Assembly (NCBI RefSeq): GCF_028502605.1
Contig: NC_079234.1
Span: forward strand, 3,224,001-3,288,000
From: Trichoderma breve
Lineage: Eukaryota > Ascomycota > Sordariomycetes > Hypocreales > Hypocreaceae
Direction: 5' to 3'
Length of the DNA: 64,000 nt
The notes below the pieces were generated by a model. The model worked only from the letters and a program-made list of their open reading frames with translations. It was not told where the DNA came from and made no database searches. A program made the position numbers and the translations under genes. Shown in pieces: positions 11,701-23,298 of this stretch (position 1 is its first letter; each line of letters begins with the position of its first letter).

Positions 11701-13527
11701 CAAGCAAGAAGACGACGATGTCGAAATGCCAGACGCGGACAATGTCAAGGAACAGGCAGCACCTCGTGATCGAAGAAATCGAGAAAACGAGGAAGAACAA
11801 GCCAAGAAGAAGGAAGCTGCCGAGAAAGAGGACGCTCTCAAAGAAGAGGAACGACGGCGTGCCAAAATTGAGGAGAGGAAGAAACGAGAGGCAGAAGAAG
11901 CTCGTCAACGAGAAGAAGAGACCAAGAAGCGAAAGGAGCAGGAAGAGAGAGATCGGAAGAAACGAGAAGAAGACGAGGCGCGCAACAAGCTTCGTGAGAA
12001 GGCCGAGCGTGAACGGCGCGAGGCTGAGGAGGCTGCGGCCCGTCGGCGTGAGGATGAGGCCCGTCGTTTAGAGGAAGAAAAGAAGAAGCTCGAACAGGAG
12101 GAGAAGAAGAGGAGAGAAGAGGAGAGGAAGAAGAAGGAAGAGGAAAAGAGGAGAGAAGAGGAAAAGAAGAAGAGGGAGGAAGAGGAAGAACAGAGGCTAC
12201 GGGAGGAAGAGGAACGGCTCCACAAAGAACAAGAACGCAAAGCTGCCGAAGAGGCCCGACAACAACGGGAACAAGAAGAACGCAGGGAGCGCGAACGTCA
12301 AGAACGTGCCCAGCGGGAAGAAATGGAGCGGAAACGAGCCGCCAAAGAAGCAGAACAACGACGCCTTCGTGAAGAACAAGAACGGCGCGAGGAACAGGAA
12401 CGCCTTCGAGAGGAGCAAGAGCGAGCTCGAGTAGAGAAGCTGCCCCCATTGCTGCGATGGCTCTGTACAGCATCAAACCCCAAGACCGCGGCCGTTGCCG
12501 AAAAATTCAAGTACATGCGCGCGCCCCGGTTTGACACGATCCGCCCAGAGACGAACAATACCGCCGAGGGTCGTGAGCAATGGGTTCTCAACACCCACAT
12601 CGCCCTGCTGTTGGGAGAGAAGGATCTGAGTCTCCCTAAATGTAAGCCGAACAATACGCCCACCTGCCCCGTGTTCTTAAAAGACTTTTGCTAACACATT
12701 GCTAGATGCTTCCTGGACCCGCGTACCGACTTCTCGACTTGCCAAAGTCAGCCTTTGGAGGACAGAGTGGGTGCGATACACGCTCTTCTCCGAGAAGCTG
12801 TGGGAGCTTGGCGAACAGCTTCCTGGATGCTATGGCGGTGAGGCACCGCAGAGCTTGAGTTACGACAACAAGGACAGGCTCAAGCAAGATGCATGGGAAA
12901 AGTTCCAGGCAACGGACATGTTCTTTGTGAAGGTAAGTTGCACCGCAGGCGACGAGAATTTCTTATTATCAACCTCTCCTGACAATGTAACTAATTTTGA
13001 CATAGGTATCCGACTTCATGGATATTGTGCCTGGCATTCCACACCTGCGAGGCATCAGATTAGGAGTAGAGTATTGTGAGCTCATGGAAAACGAGCAACA
13101 ATGGGCATCAGCTTCGAAATGGAAGCAAGACCCAGATGCTGGCCGCTACCACGGCCTCGCCCCACGACATAAATACTATGTCAACGGAGTCATGGTCGAA
13201 GAAGAACTGCCAACTCTTTCTCAAACGAGCCGAACTCCATTTCCGGAGACGCGAGTTCCCCGACGAGGCCTGACCCGGGCGTATCCCGAAGATACGGACT
13301 ACAACGCCCTTTGCCTGACTCAAGGCCTAGGGCATCTCATCAAGGATACAACGAGCCCTTCGCCGCTCCCAAACGGCATTCACTCCTCGCCAATCAGCCC
13401 AACTTCAGCCCCACGGCCCAAGCCGACCATGAACGGCACGAATGGACACGCTGCCTCAGATGAGGTCAAGGACGAGGCAGCAATGGATAGTGGTATAACT
13501 AATGGTATTAATGGATCGACCAGTTGA
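8714..13527 (+). CDS. HOS4: Large ankyrin-repeat chromatin protein, Hos4-like (Set3 deacetylase complex)
   Basis: Model join(8714..12641,12706..12932,13006..13527), 1558 aa; introns GTAAGC..GCTAG and GTAAGT..CATAG. Residues 1-350 are a Ser/Lys/Arg-rich disordered region. Ankyrin repeats occupy about 360-480 (GNTPLQIAAINGCEDIVKLL, then DTPLLDAVDNGHVAVVKLLL) and about 550-690. An AT-hook-like core KRGPGRPRKE sits near 764-773. A very long Glu/Lys/Arg coiled coil covers about 1014-1240, followed by a conserved globular C-terminal domain starting LPPLLRWLC and a disordered tail. Ankyrin repeats plus a long charged tail fit fungal orthologues of Hos4, an ankyrin subunit of the Set3 histone-deacetylase complex. 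The assignment rests on architecture, so the name is less certain than the gene. Confidence 0.72.
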
Positions 13528-13785
13528 TAGCAGAACTGGCCTGGAAGAGAAAGAGAAATACATGAAATCAACTCATGCTGTACAATCTTGCGCTATCCGA
13601 CACCCTTTGCATTTGGTTTCCGGTTTCTTGGCTTCTTCTTCTTCCTCCTCCTCCCTCCCCCTTTCTATTTTTTTTATTGCTTTGGCCTTGTTCATGTAAA
13701 TGTCTATAGACTTGGACGGTGGTGGATTGGACGGGAATGAGGCCGCGCGCTCCCTTGTACACACGCGCACATTACGCACACTTTG

Positions 13786-13805
13786 ACGCAACGCAACGCA
13801 ACGCA
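13786..13805. repeat. (ACGCA)4 tandem repeat
   Basis: Four perfect copies of ACGCA in the 3' flank of the HOS4-like gene, followed by CGCAA. A simple microsatellite without evident function. Confidence 0.85.
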
Positions 13806-14350
13806 CGCAATACGACGTTTTGGTGGCTGGCTCCTTGAGGAGGGAATGATTTCTGTTTTGCTTGACATGGGTCTTGACACTTTTACAGCATGAGCAGAGG
13901 GACAAAAAAAAGCCTTTCTTCTTTTCTCCCTTTACAGCTTGGACGGAGTGCTATGGTATGCTACGGTATATTTGGACAGTTTGCTTGTTTATGGAACAGG
14001 TCAATGGTTCTACAGAGTCGTCTTTCCTTTTTTTGGTCGGACAGGGAGGAAAAGGGAAGCTTTGTATGTGAGACGAAGGCGTTTTGATGCAAGAGTTTCC
14101 AGCAATGCGGCATTGGGCAAGAAGAATTCTTGATGGCTTTTTTTTTCCCCCTTAGGAGGACCCGGAATTTGGGTGATGAAGATACATGGACTACAATAGC
14201 CTTGTATTAAATACAGTTATGTTTTTTCGCTCTTGTATATCTGATGGAATTGTTTGCGTATAAGGTGCCTGTAAGTTTATAACTTATAAGAGCTGTGATG
14301 GTATCATTGATCTTATGAGACACAAGCTGTGGCAAAAAGCCTTCCAGCCA

Positions 14351-14356
14351 TATAAA
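14351..14356 (+). promoter_or_regulatory. Possible TATA box of RBG1
   Basis: TATAAA 269 bp upstream of the RBG1 ATG, followed within 60 bp by two ATTGG (reverse CCAAT) boxes. The spacing is long unless the leader is about 200 nt. Suggestive only. Confidence 0.3.
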
Positions 14357-14624
14357 TGCTGTGGCTCCTCTTCCCTAAAGCGGATTGGTCCAAATGGGCT
14401 GACATCATTGGCCACCAGGAACCACAAACCAAAAATTTACCCCACCAAATTCCTTCCAAAAGATTCATGCCACCACACACAAACAAGTTTGTGATAACAG
14501 ACTCGTATCATCACAGCCGCCATCACGACGCCGCAGAGAGTTGCGAGCACGCGAATATCGAAGAGAGAAGCAAGAGGGAACTCGAGGAACTTATTTGGAA
14601 TAGCTGATACACACCACCGGCATC

Positions 14625-16334
14625 ATGTCGACAACTGTGGACAAGGTATGATCTTGCCTCCTCTAGCTTGCATTTTTGTTTAATTTGTGTATCTTCTCTC
14701 GACCCTGAGCTTTTGACTGACATTGGACAATGTAGATCAAGGAGATTGAGGCCGAGGTATGTCTTCCGCATCGAAAACCCCCCCAGCGAGCACGACGAGA
14801 CGACGTTATTTCCGAAGGCGAAATCCGGCGTTGAGCGGTCTGCTTTTTTTTTTTTTACTGGGAACAAGGACCCTGACCGTTTTTTCCCTGCATTAGATGG
14901 CCAAGACTCAAAAGAATAAGGCGACGTCGTATCACTTGGGTCAGCTCAAGGCCAAGCTGGCCAAGCTGAAACGTGAGCTGCTCACCCCCAGCAGCAGCGG
15001 CGGCGGCGGCGGTGCCGGTTTCGACGTGGCCAGGACGGGTGTGGCCAGTATTGGCTTCATTGGGTTTCCGTCTGTGGGCAAGAGTACTTTGATGAGCAGG
15101 TTGACGGGCCAGCACTCAGAAGCTGCGGCGTACGAGTTTACGACGCTGACATCGGTTCCTGGTCAGGTCATGTACAATGGTGCGTGTTGCCGTGGTTATT
15201 TTGTTTTTCTTTTCTTTTCGCCCGCTTGGGAGAGCGAGAGGACTAGAGAATGATAGGAATAATGCTAACTGAACATTGCTGCAGGCGCCCCCTTGCAGAT
15301 TATCGATCTTCCCGGAATCATTGAGGGAGCCAAGGACGGTCGAGGAAGAGGTCGCCAGGTCATCGCCGTCGCCAAGACGTGCCATTTGATTTTCATTGTG
15401 CTCGACGTCAACAAGCCCTTGACGGACAAGCGAGTCATTGAGGCCGAACTCGAGGGCTTCGGCATCCGCATCAACAAAGAGCCCCCCAACATTACGTTCA
15501 GGAAGAAGGACAAGGGTGGCTTGAACATCACCAGCACCCAGCCCCTGACGCACATCGACCACGACGAGATCAAGGCGGTCATGAGCGAGTACCGCATTAA
15601 CTCTGCTGATATTACGATTCGATGCGATGCTACTGTTGATGATCTGATTGACATTATCGAGGCAAAGAGCCGAAGGTGAGTTGAAAGAGACAACGAGAAT
15701 TGTGCCGAAGCTACGCGTTTACTGGCAAACTGGACGATGGATTGCTAATGCTGCTGAATAGTTACATTCCCGTCGTCTACTGCCTCAACAAGATCGATTC
15801 TATCAGCATTGAAGAGCTGGATCTGCTCTACCGAATCCCCAACTCAGTCCCCATCAGCTCAGAGCATGGCTGGAACATTGACGAGCTCATGGAAGCCATG
15901 TGGGAGAAGCTGAGCCTGAAACGAGTGTATACAAAGCCCAAGGGCAGGGCACCCGACTACACAGCCCCCGTTGTGCTCAAAGCGTCGAGATGCACCGTGG
16001 AAGACTTTGTGAGTCACCAAGAAGGCCACTCCCCCTTTCCCACCCTTATTACTATCACGAGGGCTTCTCAACTAATGTGCGTTACACAACATTAGTGCAA
16101 CGCTATTCACCGCAGCATTGTGGAACAGTTCAAGTCAGCCATTGTTTATGGCAAGTCGGTGAAGCATCAGCCGCAGAGGGTTGGTCTGGCACACGAGCTG
16201 GAAGATGAAGATGTCGGTATGTATTATTATCTACTCTTTACGTCCTCTACCCCTTATCTTGTCCGAGAATCGGACGGCAGCGAACCGCGCAATACTAATT
16301 CAGCTTATTACCAGTGACTATTATCAAGCGATGA
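14625..16334 (+). CDS. RBG1: Developmentally regulated GTP-binding protein, RBG1/DRG1 family
   Basis: Seven exons: join(14625..14645,14736..14756,14897..15179,15285..15675,15762..16008,16096..16216,16315..16334), 367 aa, exactly the DRG1 length. G1 is GFPSVGKST (about residues 70-78); the Thr-rich switch is [12 protein letters not shown]3 is [10 protein letters not shown]4 is NKID. The C-terminus is the TGS domain ending in DVVTIIKR. DRG1/Rbg1 is a cytoplasmic GTPase of the Obg class that binds ribosomes with its partner Tma46/DFRP1 and relieves translational pausing. A Gly-rich insert (about residues 48-55) follows the basic N-terminal helices. The first two coding exons are only 21 nt each and encode seven residues apiece, and the last coding exon is 20 nt. 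All introns are GT..AG. Confidence 0.96.
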
Positions 16335-17456
16335 TTTGACAATTTTCAAAGCCCAAAAACATAGTGGGCAATCCGCCGGATGCAGGAGAGAACGACATAA
16401 CTCATCCGGCTCTTTGGAGTGCCGTGCAAACCAAGGAGGCTGTCATCCGTTATCTGCCCGCGAAGCCCAAGTCCCGAGTTTCGGCCCTGCAAATGGACCA
16501 AGCAGAATTTCATTCACAAAGCCCGAGCGCTTCGGGGGCCAGGGGCACACCCTACGTGTATGGTTTTTCAGTTCATGCAAACCTTGGCCGGGTGACTGGC
16601 CGGGAACGGGACAGGGATGGGCGGCATTGATGTGGCATATTGCACGAGCATGACAGTTTCAAAGGCCAATGCGCAGGCAATTCGCGACTCGGCACGTCAG
16701 AAGGGGAATGAGCTATGATGATCGGCGGCAATGATTCTCTAGGCCCTACGGAGATGGGGAGTAGAATGGTGCATGGAAATGGGACAGTACCAACGCTGCC
16801 ACCAAGCAACAACTACAACGGCAGCAACAACAGCAAAAAAGAAAATTAAAAAGAAAAAAAGAACAAAAGGAAAAGGGGGGTGGCCAACTACGGAGCAAGT
16901 GGTAGGGCGTTCACTTTGGGGACTCAAATGAGAAAAGTAGTTAGTACTTTGTAGTACGCCGTGCTCTGACGCTCATAGAAAATAACCCAATTTCCCTCTC
17001 CCAACGATCAGAGCAGTCAAGTCCGTCCAGCGTGCCATCGACAGGGACAGCAGACATGGCATACAGAGCACGTGTACGGGTGTCAAATGAGTTTGCGTAG
17101 AAGCGATAACTGGCACGCGAGTAATTCGTCCTGAAGATAAACCTCGGGGTCCGCTGTTTCGTACGCCTTACTCGCCATTCGACGATGGATGGACATAGGC
17201 GTGTGAAGAGAAGCATGAACGTAGTTGAATTGGCCATGGCCCAATCCCCGGGGGGGCTGATGTACTTTGGCCCTGCATAGCCGAGGGCCTCTCGATCTGC
17301 GGCCGCCCTTCGCAGAAAAAAAAAGTAGAGCTAGAAACGTGGGGATGGGAAGAGTCCCTTTTGGGGCTGCGGACGAGAGCCCAACCTGGGGCTACACCAA
17401 GAAGAGACAACCAGGGAGGGGGGTGTGGTGTGTTCGAGAGAGTGGGAGAAAAGAAC

Positions 17457-17476
17457 GAGAGAGAGAGAGAGAGAGA
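17457..17476. repeat. (GA)10 microsatellite
   Basis: Ten perfect GA units in the gene-poor region, inside a longer purine-rich tract. Confidence 0.9.
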
Positions 17477-18265
17477 AGGCACTCCGGCCTTGACGCTAAT
17501 TGGAAGTTCGCAGGGTGGCTTTGGATGGGCGACGCAGCAACACGATTCGCTGGATATGGAGGCCCGATGCTGGCTGCATTGCGCCCCAGGGAGTTGTATT
17601 GGGCCTTGGTTGTCTCCAGCCCAGCCTTTCAGAGAGCTTCTCTTGCCGCCCAGACGAGGAAGAACTAGAAAATGATGGGCGCCGGGTGGAGACGCATGCG
17701 GAAGGCGCATTATTTGGTTTCCTCTCTTTATGGCGGTGACCCTGCTCAAGACAGACTCTGTACGTATTTGTGAGCTCTTGTATTTTTCTCTGATCCACCT
17801 TTGGTGCCAAGTGCCGGAGGAATGCTACTGGCTTCTAAACGTCTAAGTCGAGCCCCGAGTTGCTGCTTTGCGAGAAATTGGTGAGTGGGCCAACGGCGAC
17901 CCGGTCTGAAAAGAACCCCTGTGCTTTATACGGCATCCAAGTGAGTGCTGCCAAAAGGATAACAAGAGCATGACCACAGGCAGAGACACAAAACACGCGG
18001 TCGGTCAAGCCACCTTCATCATGCGTACAGGTACGGGACCCGGCCTGGGATAAGAATCGAGTGGTGAGTGGTGTCGCTTGCTTTCGAAGGAGTGGAGAGA
18101 TAAAGCCATCTTGACAATGGCGGCCGGTCTAGGAGACGGGACATGGGAGGGGAAGCCGCAGGGGCAGCCTGTACAAACGAGGGTTTGCATGTTGCAAGGT
18201 GCTCACCTGTAAGTACTAGGCCCAGTAATCGCATCCTCAGTGGCCGTAGTCGTACAGGTACTGTG

Positions 18266-18308
18266 CTCGTACATGCTGCTAGCACTTCATGTGATACTCG
18301 TACATGCT
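18266..18308. repeat. Direct repeat CTCGTACATGCT, two copies
   Basis: The 12-mer CTCGTACATGCT occurs at 18266-18277 and 18297-18308, 31 bp apart, with a related CTCGTACG at about 18588. No function is evident. Confidence 0.7.
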
Positions 18309-20277
18309 TGGACAGAGGCTTCGCGGGAACGAGTATTTTGGTGGCGGCCTGTGGTTTTAGCAAAGATGAGCGCGCGGCGCGGCATGGCTCATGCATGTCC
18401 TTACTGACTACGGAGTAGTTCGCCCGCAGCGGAGACGGAGACAAGAGCCATAAGGCACAGACCAGTGTTGGCCCTGCCGTCAAGAGGACACTAACATGAT
18501 GCTGCCCTTGTTGAAAGCATACATGGAGACCTTGCAAAGTTGAGTTGCGACGTCTTGACAGGTACGAGTACTTGACTGCCTTCAATGCTCGTACGCACAT
18601 GCCAGCAGAAGGGAAATCCAATTTTGCGATGGGGCTCGGTGGAGGTGCATAATGCGATAGATAACATCGTGATGCCGGTGAACCAGGCATGATGCCCTGT
18701 ACCCATGTGCAAGCAGAGCTGGATGGGCTTTCGGTGACAGAGCCTCCGCCGCGGAGCCGCATCATACAAGCCATTGTATCGTACAGGCCGAGCCATGCCG
18801 CAAATGAAGTCTTCCACACAGAACACGCAGAAAGTTGGTGGTAGTTTTCCACCTGCTGCTCCCTATGACGGATATGATGATGAAACGACTGAGAGTTCGA
18901 CAAACTCGGCGTTTGCTCTATTGTCTACCACAGGTCTGGAAAGTATTCTTGCATATACGAAGCCATCGTTCGGAGACAATTGTATCATCTTTGCCTGAAA
19001 TGAGAACTCGACGACGTCGTACAAGCAGACTACCGGACAATTTCGCCACGAGGAAACTGGGAAACCTTGAAGACCGATTCCCTGGGGTGTTTTCCTATTA
19101 CGGAGAGCGTCACGCGGCAATATTCCTTCGAGGTATCAGCTCCGTCGAGAAGTGTAATTGGTTGTTTCTGTGTATCACCACCAACCAGTCATGATCCACC
19201 TTGCCGGCACCTGGACGCGTTTTGAAGAGTGGGCATCGGTAGATCTCGTCGGGATTGGCCGCCTCCTTCCATCTAATTAAAGTCTCCATTTCAATTGGAT
19301 CAAATCGCGTGTAGCTGAACCATCGACTCTGCCCAAGAGAGAAAGGTTGTTATCCTACACGAAGTCCAGAATGACCAGGTACTGGTGATGATATTCATGC
19401 CGCCTTGGTTCAGTTGGCTGTTGGGAAAAGCACAGGATCAGGACGCGTCACATCTCTCAACATTTAGTTGGAGAGAACACCCAACGGTATGCTTCGTTGA
19501 GCTGACTGCACTGATAACAATTCGCCTAACTTCTATTTCGTAAGTTGGAGACAGAGCATGAGGAGCTAGTAGAGAGACCAAAAGCGGCCCTTTTCGGGAG
19601 AGAAAGGTTAATAGCATGAGATTGACGAGAGGATGCTAAATTGAACCTGGCCCTCAGTCTAATAACACATGGCAGTACCCATGCTGAGCCAAATCTCAAT
19701 GCACCACCGTGAAATGATGGGGAATATAAGCAGTCAATGCCGGCAGTCAGCGAATATATTCGGCCGTACAACATCGTGTTGGACTCATGAATGCCTCCAA
19801 AAGAAGCCATCGTGGAGGCCGAGTGTTGTCTCACGCCTGTGAGGTGCTGACTCTCTGTCTGCTCTGGTAAGTGCCAGGTGCTCCTTGTATCTTGCTGGGG
19901 TTAAACGTTGAGCACGGACCTCCACGCAGCGGCAGCCAGAGGCAGGGGTTGAAATTGGCCAACTGGAAGAGAGCCTGGAAGCGGAAGCTATTCACTTGGC
20001 GCGGACGCCACCGCCCCCTTGTTCCCGTTCAATTTGAGCGAAGACGAGAACAAAGATGCCGAGAATTCATAAGTCTGCAGCTTAAGAACTCCCTGGCCTT
20101 GAATCGGAAGCTTTTGAGTTCGGGTCAACGATATGCCGGTTATATAAGTATGTCACTGCCAGCATGAAGTTAATCTTTGGTGTTGGACGATATGTAATCG
20201 TTCTGGTATGCAAGTACTAACAGGGATGCAGAGCTGCTTGTGTACGTACTTTCAAGCATCAGAGGTATCCTCATGAC

Positions 20278-20835
20278 CTATCTCTTGACAGGTGCCTGTT
20301 TATAACTTCCACCGGACTGTCCGGGTAAAAAGAAAGAAAGGGAAGGTGAAAAAGTTTCGGACTGAGCGCCATAGTGAATGAATTCGATATCGAACCCTCC
20401 AGGGATGGGAGACTGATGCTGCAATAAGCAGTTCTGCATCACGTTGTTCCGTCTAATAAGCTGTGGTTGGAGTGGCAGCACTGCTATTGTTCTCAGAGGC
20501 ACCTCCGTCGTAAATTGACCACTGATACTGTTGTCTAGTGCACTGCCAAGCCGCATTTTTTCCCCCCCAAACAAGGGACCATCTAGCACGAATAGGCTGA
20601 TGAAAAGGCACCTGAAGTCGTTTGTGCGTAGATAGAGAAGCGTGTGCATGACTTCGCCAATTTGGTCAAGCGATAAGTCATGATCTCGTCCAAATTGGTC
20701 GATGGAGGAAACACTCCCCTCTAGAGGCACTCGTATAGTAGTAGCCAGAGATCTTGTTGGTGGAATGGCCGATGAGCTCGAACCAATGTTATGTTCGATG
20801 TCAAGCGATCCAACAATTACACCCCTCTCAGTGCT
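20278..20835 (-). other. Protein-like open frame, possible gene remnant
   Basis: 185 codons stay open on the minus strand after an in-frame TAA at 20836-20838. There is no suitably placed ATG at the start, only internal ones. The translation has balanced composition, for example GVIVGSLDIEHNIGSSSS and SSIDQFGRDHDLSLDQIGEV, unlike the Arg/Cys/Trp-rich shadow frames nearby. I do not recognise a family. Upstream minus-strand frames (about 20950-21084) also read protein-like up to a GTAAAT donor-like site, but I could not join them without a stop. It may be a decayed gene, an unfinished exon set, or chance. Confidence 0.25.
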
Positions 20836-23280
20836 TTAGCGTGTGAACTACCACCGCGCCATGGCTCGCCGCCTCGACGCCTCATCATCCTCCAGAAGTA
20901 CTGCTTGCAAGATAGAAGCCGTCGAATACTTCACACAAGTATTTACCTCAAGAAGGAATAGGCGCTAGTGGCACGGCCCTGGCCAACGTGGACGGTCTTC
21001 CCGCGCTCCCGTGCGTTGACTTTCAGAATAAAGCTCGAGAGCACTAGAGGGTATTTCGCACAGCAATGTCGATCAATCTTGTCTTATAAGATGAGCCAAC
21101 GGCAGATTCGGTAAGTCTCAAAGTTTCTAAGGTTAATATTAGTTTTTGAATGAGCGGGTGACTATAAATCTTGTTGCTTCATCCGTCGGAGTATAACCAA
21201 GCTACGATGGTCGTGTCTCGATTAGAGGGACAGCCTGGACCCTTTCTCATTGAACTAAAAAAAAAAGTCATCGGTCAGCAGCTTCGGCATGAGCAGGCTT
21301 GCCAATGGAAGAAATGGCGGATTGGTCTCTGCCTTTACGGCGTAGTCAAGATGGCGTCGATAAAGCGGCTGCAATTTCTCTTGTTGCTAGTGATAGTATT
21401 TCCGATGAGCGGCTAGGATTAGCTACCCCTGTCAGTAGTATAGCACCCATCATTTGGCGCGCTCGACTTGCGCGTAGCTGAAAACGTGGAGAAGAGGGCA
21501 GCTGCTAGAAGTACCAACAGGTACGACTCAGCATCCTACCTAAAAGGTAACCTCCATCTGGGGGCAACTCTCAAATCTCCGTAAGCTATTATATCTGAAA
21601 CTTCCATTTGTCTAATGCTTAAAATTGCGTATACTTGCACTCGTAAACGGCGGCGATGGTGGAGACGGTTGTGGCTGAACAAGTGCCTCTCTGGCATTGG
21701 GCTGTCATTTACATCTGGAGTACTTCCTCGACGGCCACCGTTCCTTAGCTTGATTGACATGATCAGCTGCGGCACTTCGTACATGAGGGCATAACTGTAC
21801 CTTGAACTAGGCAAATGATTCGTTGTTGATCGGTATCATCTGCGACAAGTGCGCTAGCTAGTTCGGGCCGCTCCACAGAGACATGCTCCAACCCCTCTCT
21901 TGTATACGAGCCGTTGAAGCCTCATCCACCACAGCTTGAGCAGCGACTTGGCAGTCAATCTACTCAGCTATCACTCGCGAGATTCGAGCGCAAAAAGACT
22001 GCTTTTAGCTGAGGAGCGGAGAGCTGAACTCCGTGGCGAATCTCGAGACCAAGTGGCTGTGTTTGCTTGGTGTTTGATACAGAACATTTCGATTCGTATT
22101 TGTCCACAAGCCCAGGTACGGTGTGTTTGCGCGGGCTTCGCTGTGGCTATTGGTGATGAGACCGGGATCAAGGTTTCTCATTTTTTGCCGGGGTTCTTTT
22201 GACGCTGCTGCGTCCTTGTACGGTAGAGCAGCTTCGTACTGGGTACCTGTAGCGCTCCGGAGGGTGGATTTTCCCACAATACCTGTGCTGTACTGTAATC
22301 CTGCTTGGATGGATGCTTGCCCGGAAGACTATTTCCTAGTCTGGCTGATGAAATCGTCGACCCATGAATATGCCGGGCCAGGCTCTCGTGCGCCGGAATC
22401 GCGATGAAGCCCTGGCAGCAGTCAGTAGTAGCACTCGTAACTTGTACAAGCACTCGTAGTCGGTGACGGTCCATGTCCATCCTAGACAACCACATGGGGC
22501 TTGGAAGCAGCGGCTTTTTGCGTACTTGCACCGAGTGGTACTAGCATTGTGCATGGCCATCGGAAGTATTGCGCTCGCGTGGGTTTCGTGCTTCTCTCTG
22601 GGCTCATTTTGGGTGCTCAACGTGCTTGAAGCGTTGCCGTTGCCTGAGATGAATAAGCTTCATTCTGGTCCATCCTTGTCGTTGATGGCTCTTGTCACGC
22701 TTCTGGGCCGACGTCACGGAGGGAAGGTACGGAATGCTGAATCATTTTTTTCCGACGTCGCACAACACCAAACAGGGCATCTTGGTACTCTGGATGCTAC
22801 CTACTAACTTACTAAGAGCATACATACTCGTATGCTGCATCATGCAACAGGCCGTGCAGAAAGGAAACTTCTTCCAACTTACAAGGCCGACGGCACGGAT
22901 GCGACACAGCGCCAGCAGAAGCTCAGGAGACCGCCAACGAACCAATATTAATCAGTGAGTGGGTGTGGGTTTGCCTTGCCTGTACCTACATATGGTCCCA
23001 TGTCGAGTTCCCAGATCCCGCCGACGCTGCCTCTTCTGGCCATGCTGGCCCTGGTCACCCGTTGGTCAATGTTTGCCCTATCATGCCCAATCTCCATGAT
23101 CCATGGCCCGTTCCCAATCCTAGCCTGTTCGTCCAGAGCACCCCTCAGTCATTCCGGTCTCTGGTCTCTCAGGCCCATTCCCTTCTGGGACGGAATCCCA
23201 CCCGTCTTCTCCCTAGCAAACAAGGGCGCCGGACATGCAGACAAGCAAGCTATGTAGACAGCCAAAACTGACACACGCAG

Positions 23281-23298
23281 ACTCACTCACTCACTCAC
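23281..23298. repeat. (ACTC) microsatellite
   Basis: Four and a half ACTC units, followed 15 bp later by the near-palindrome GGTACGAGTACC. Confidence 0.85.

Larger units (their letters stand above)
13528..14624. other. Intergenic region, HOS4-like 3' flank and RBG1 promoter
   Basis: No gene supported. It holds T-rich 3' flank sequence, a short ACGCA tandem repeat, and a promoter-like end with ATTGG boxes (14384, 14408) and a TATAAA. Confidence 0.5.

Noticed and set aside
18019..18903. 294-codon open frame on the minus strand
   Set aside because: Composition rich in Cys, His, Trp and Arg with no domain, no splice support and frames of similar length on the opposite strand; probably chance.
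20385..20400. GGTTCGAT-like tRNA B box (minus strand)
   Set aside because: Does not complete the B-box consensus and no A box or cloverleaf could be formed.
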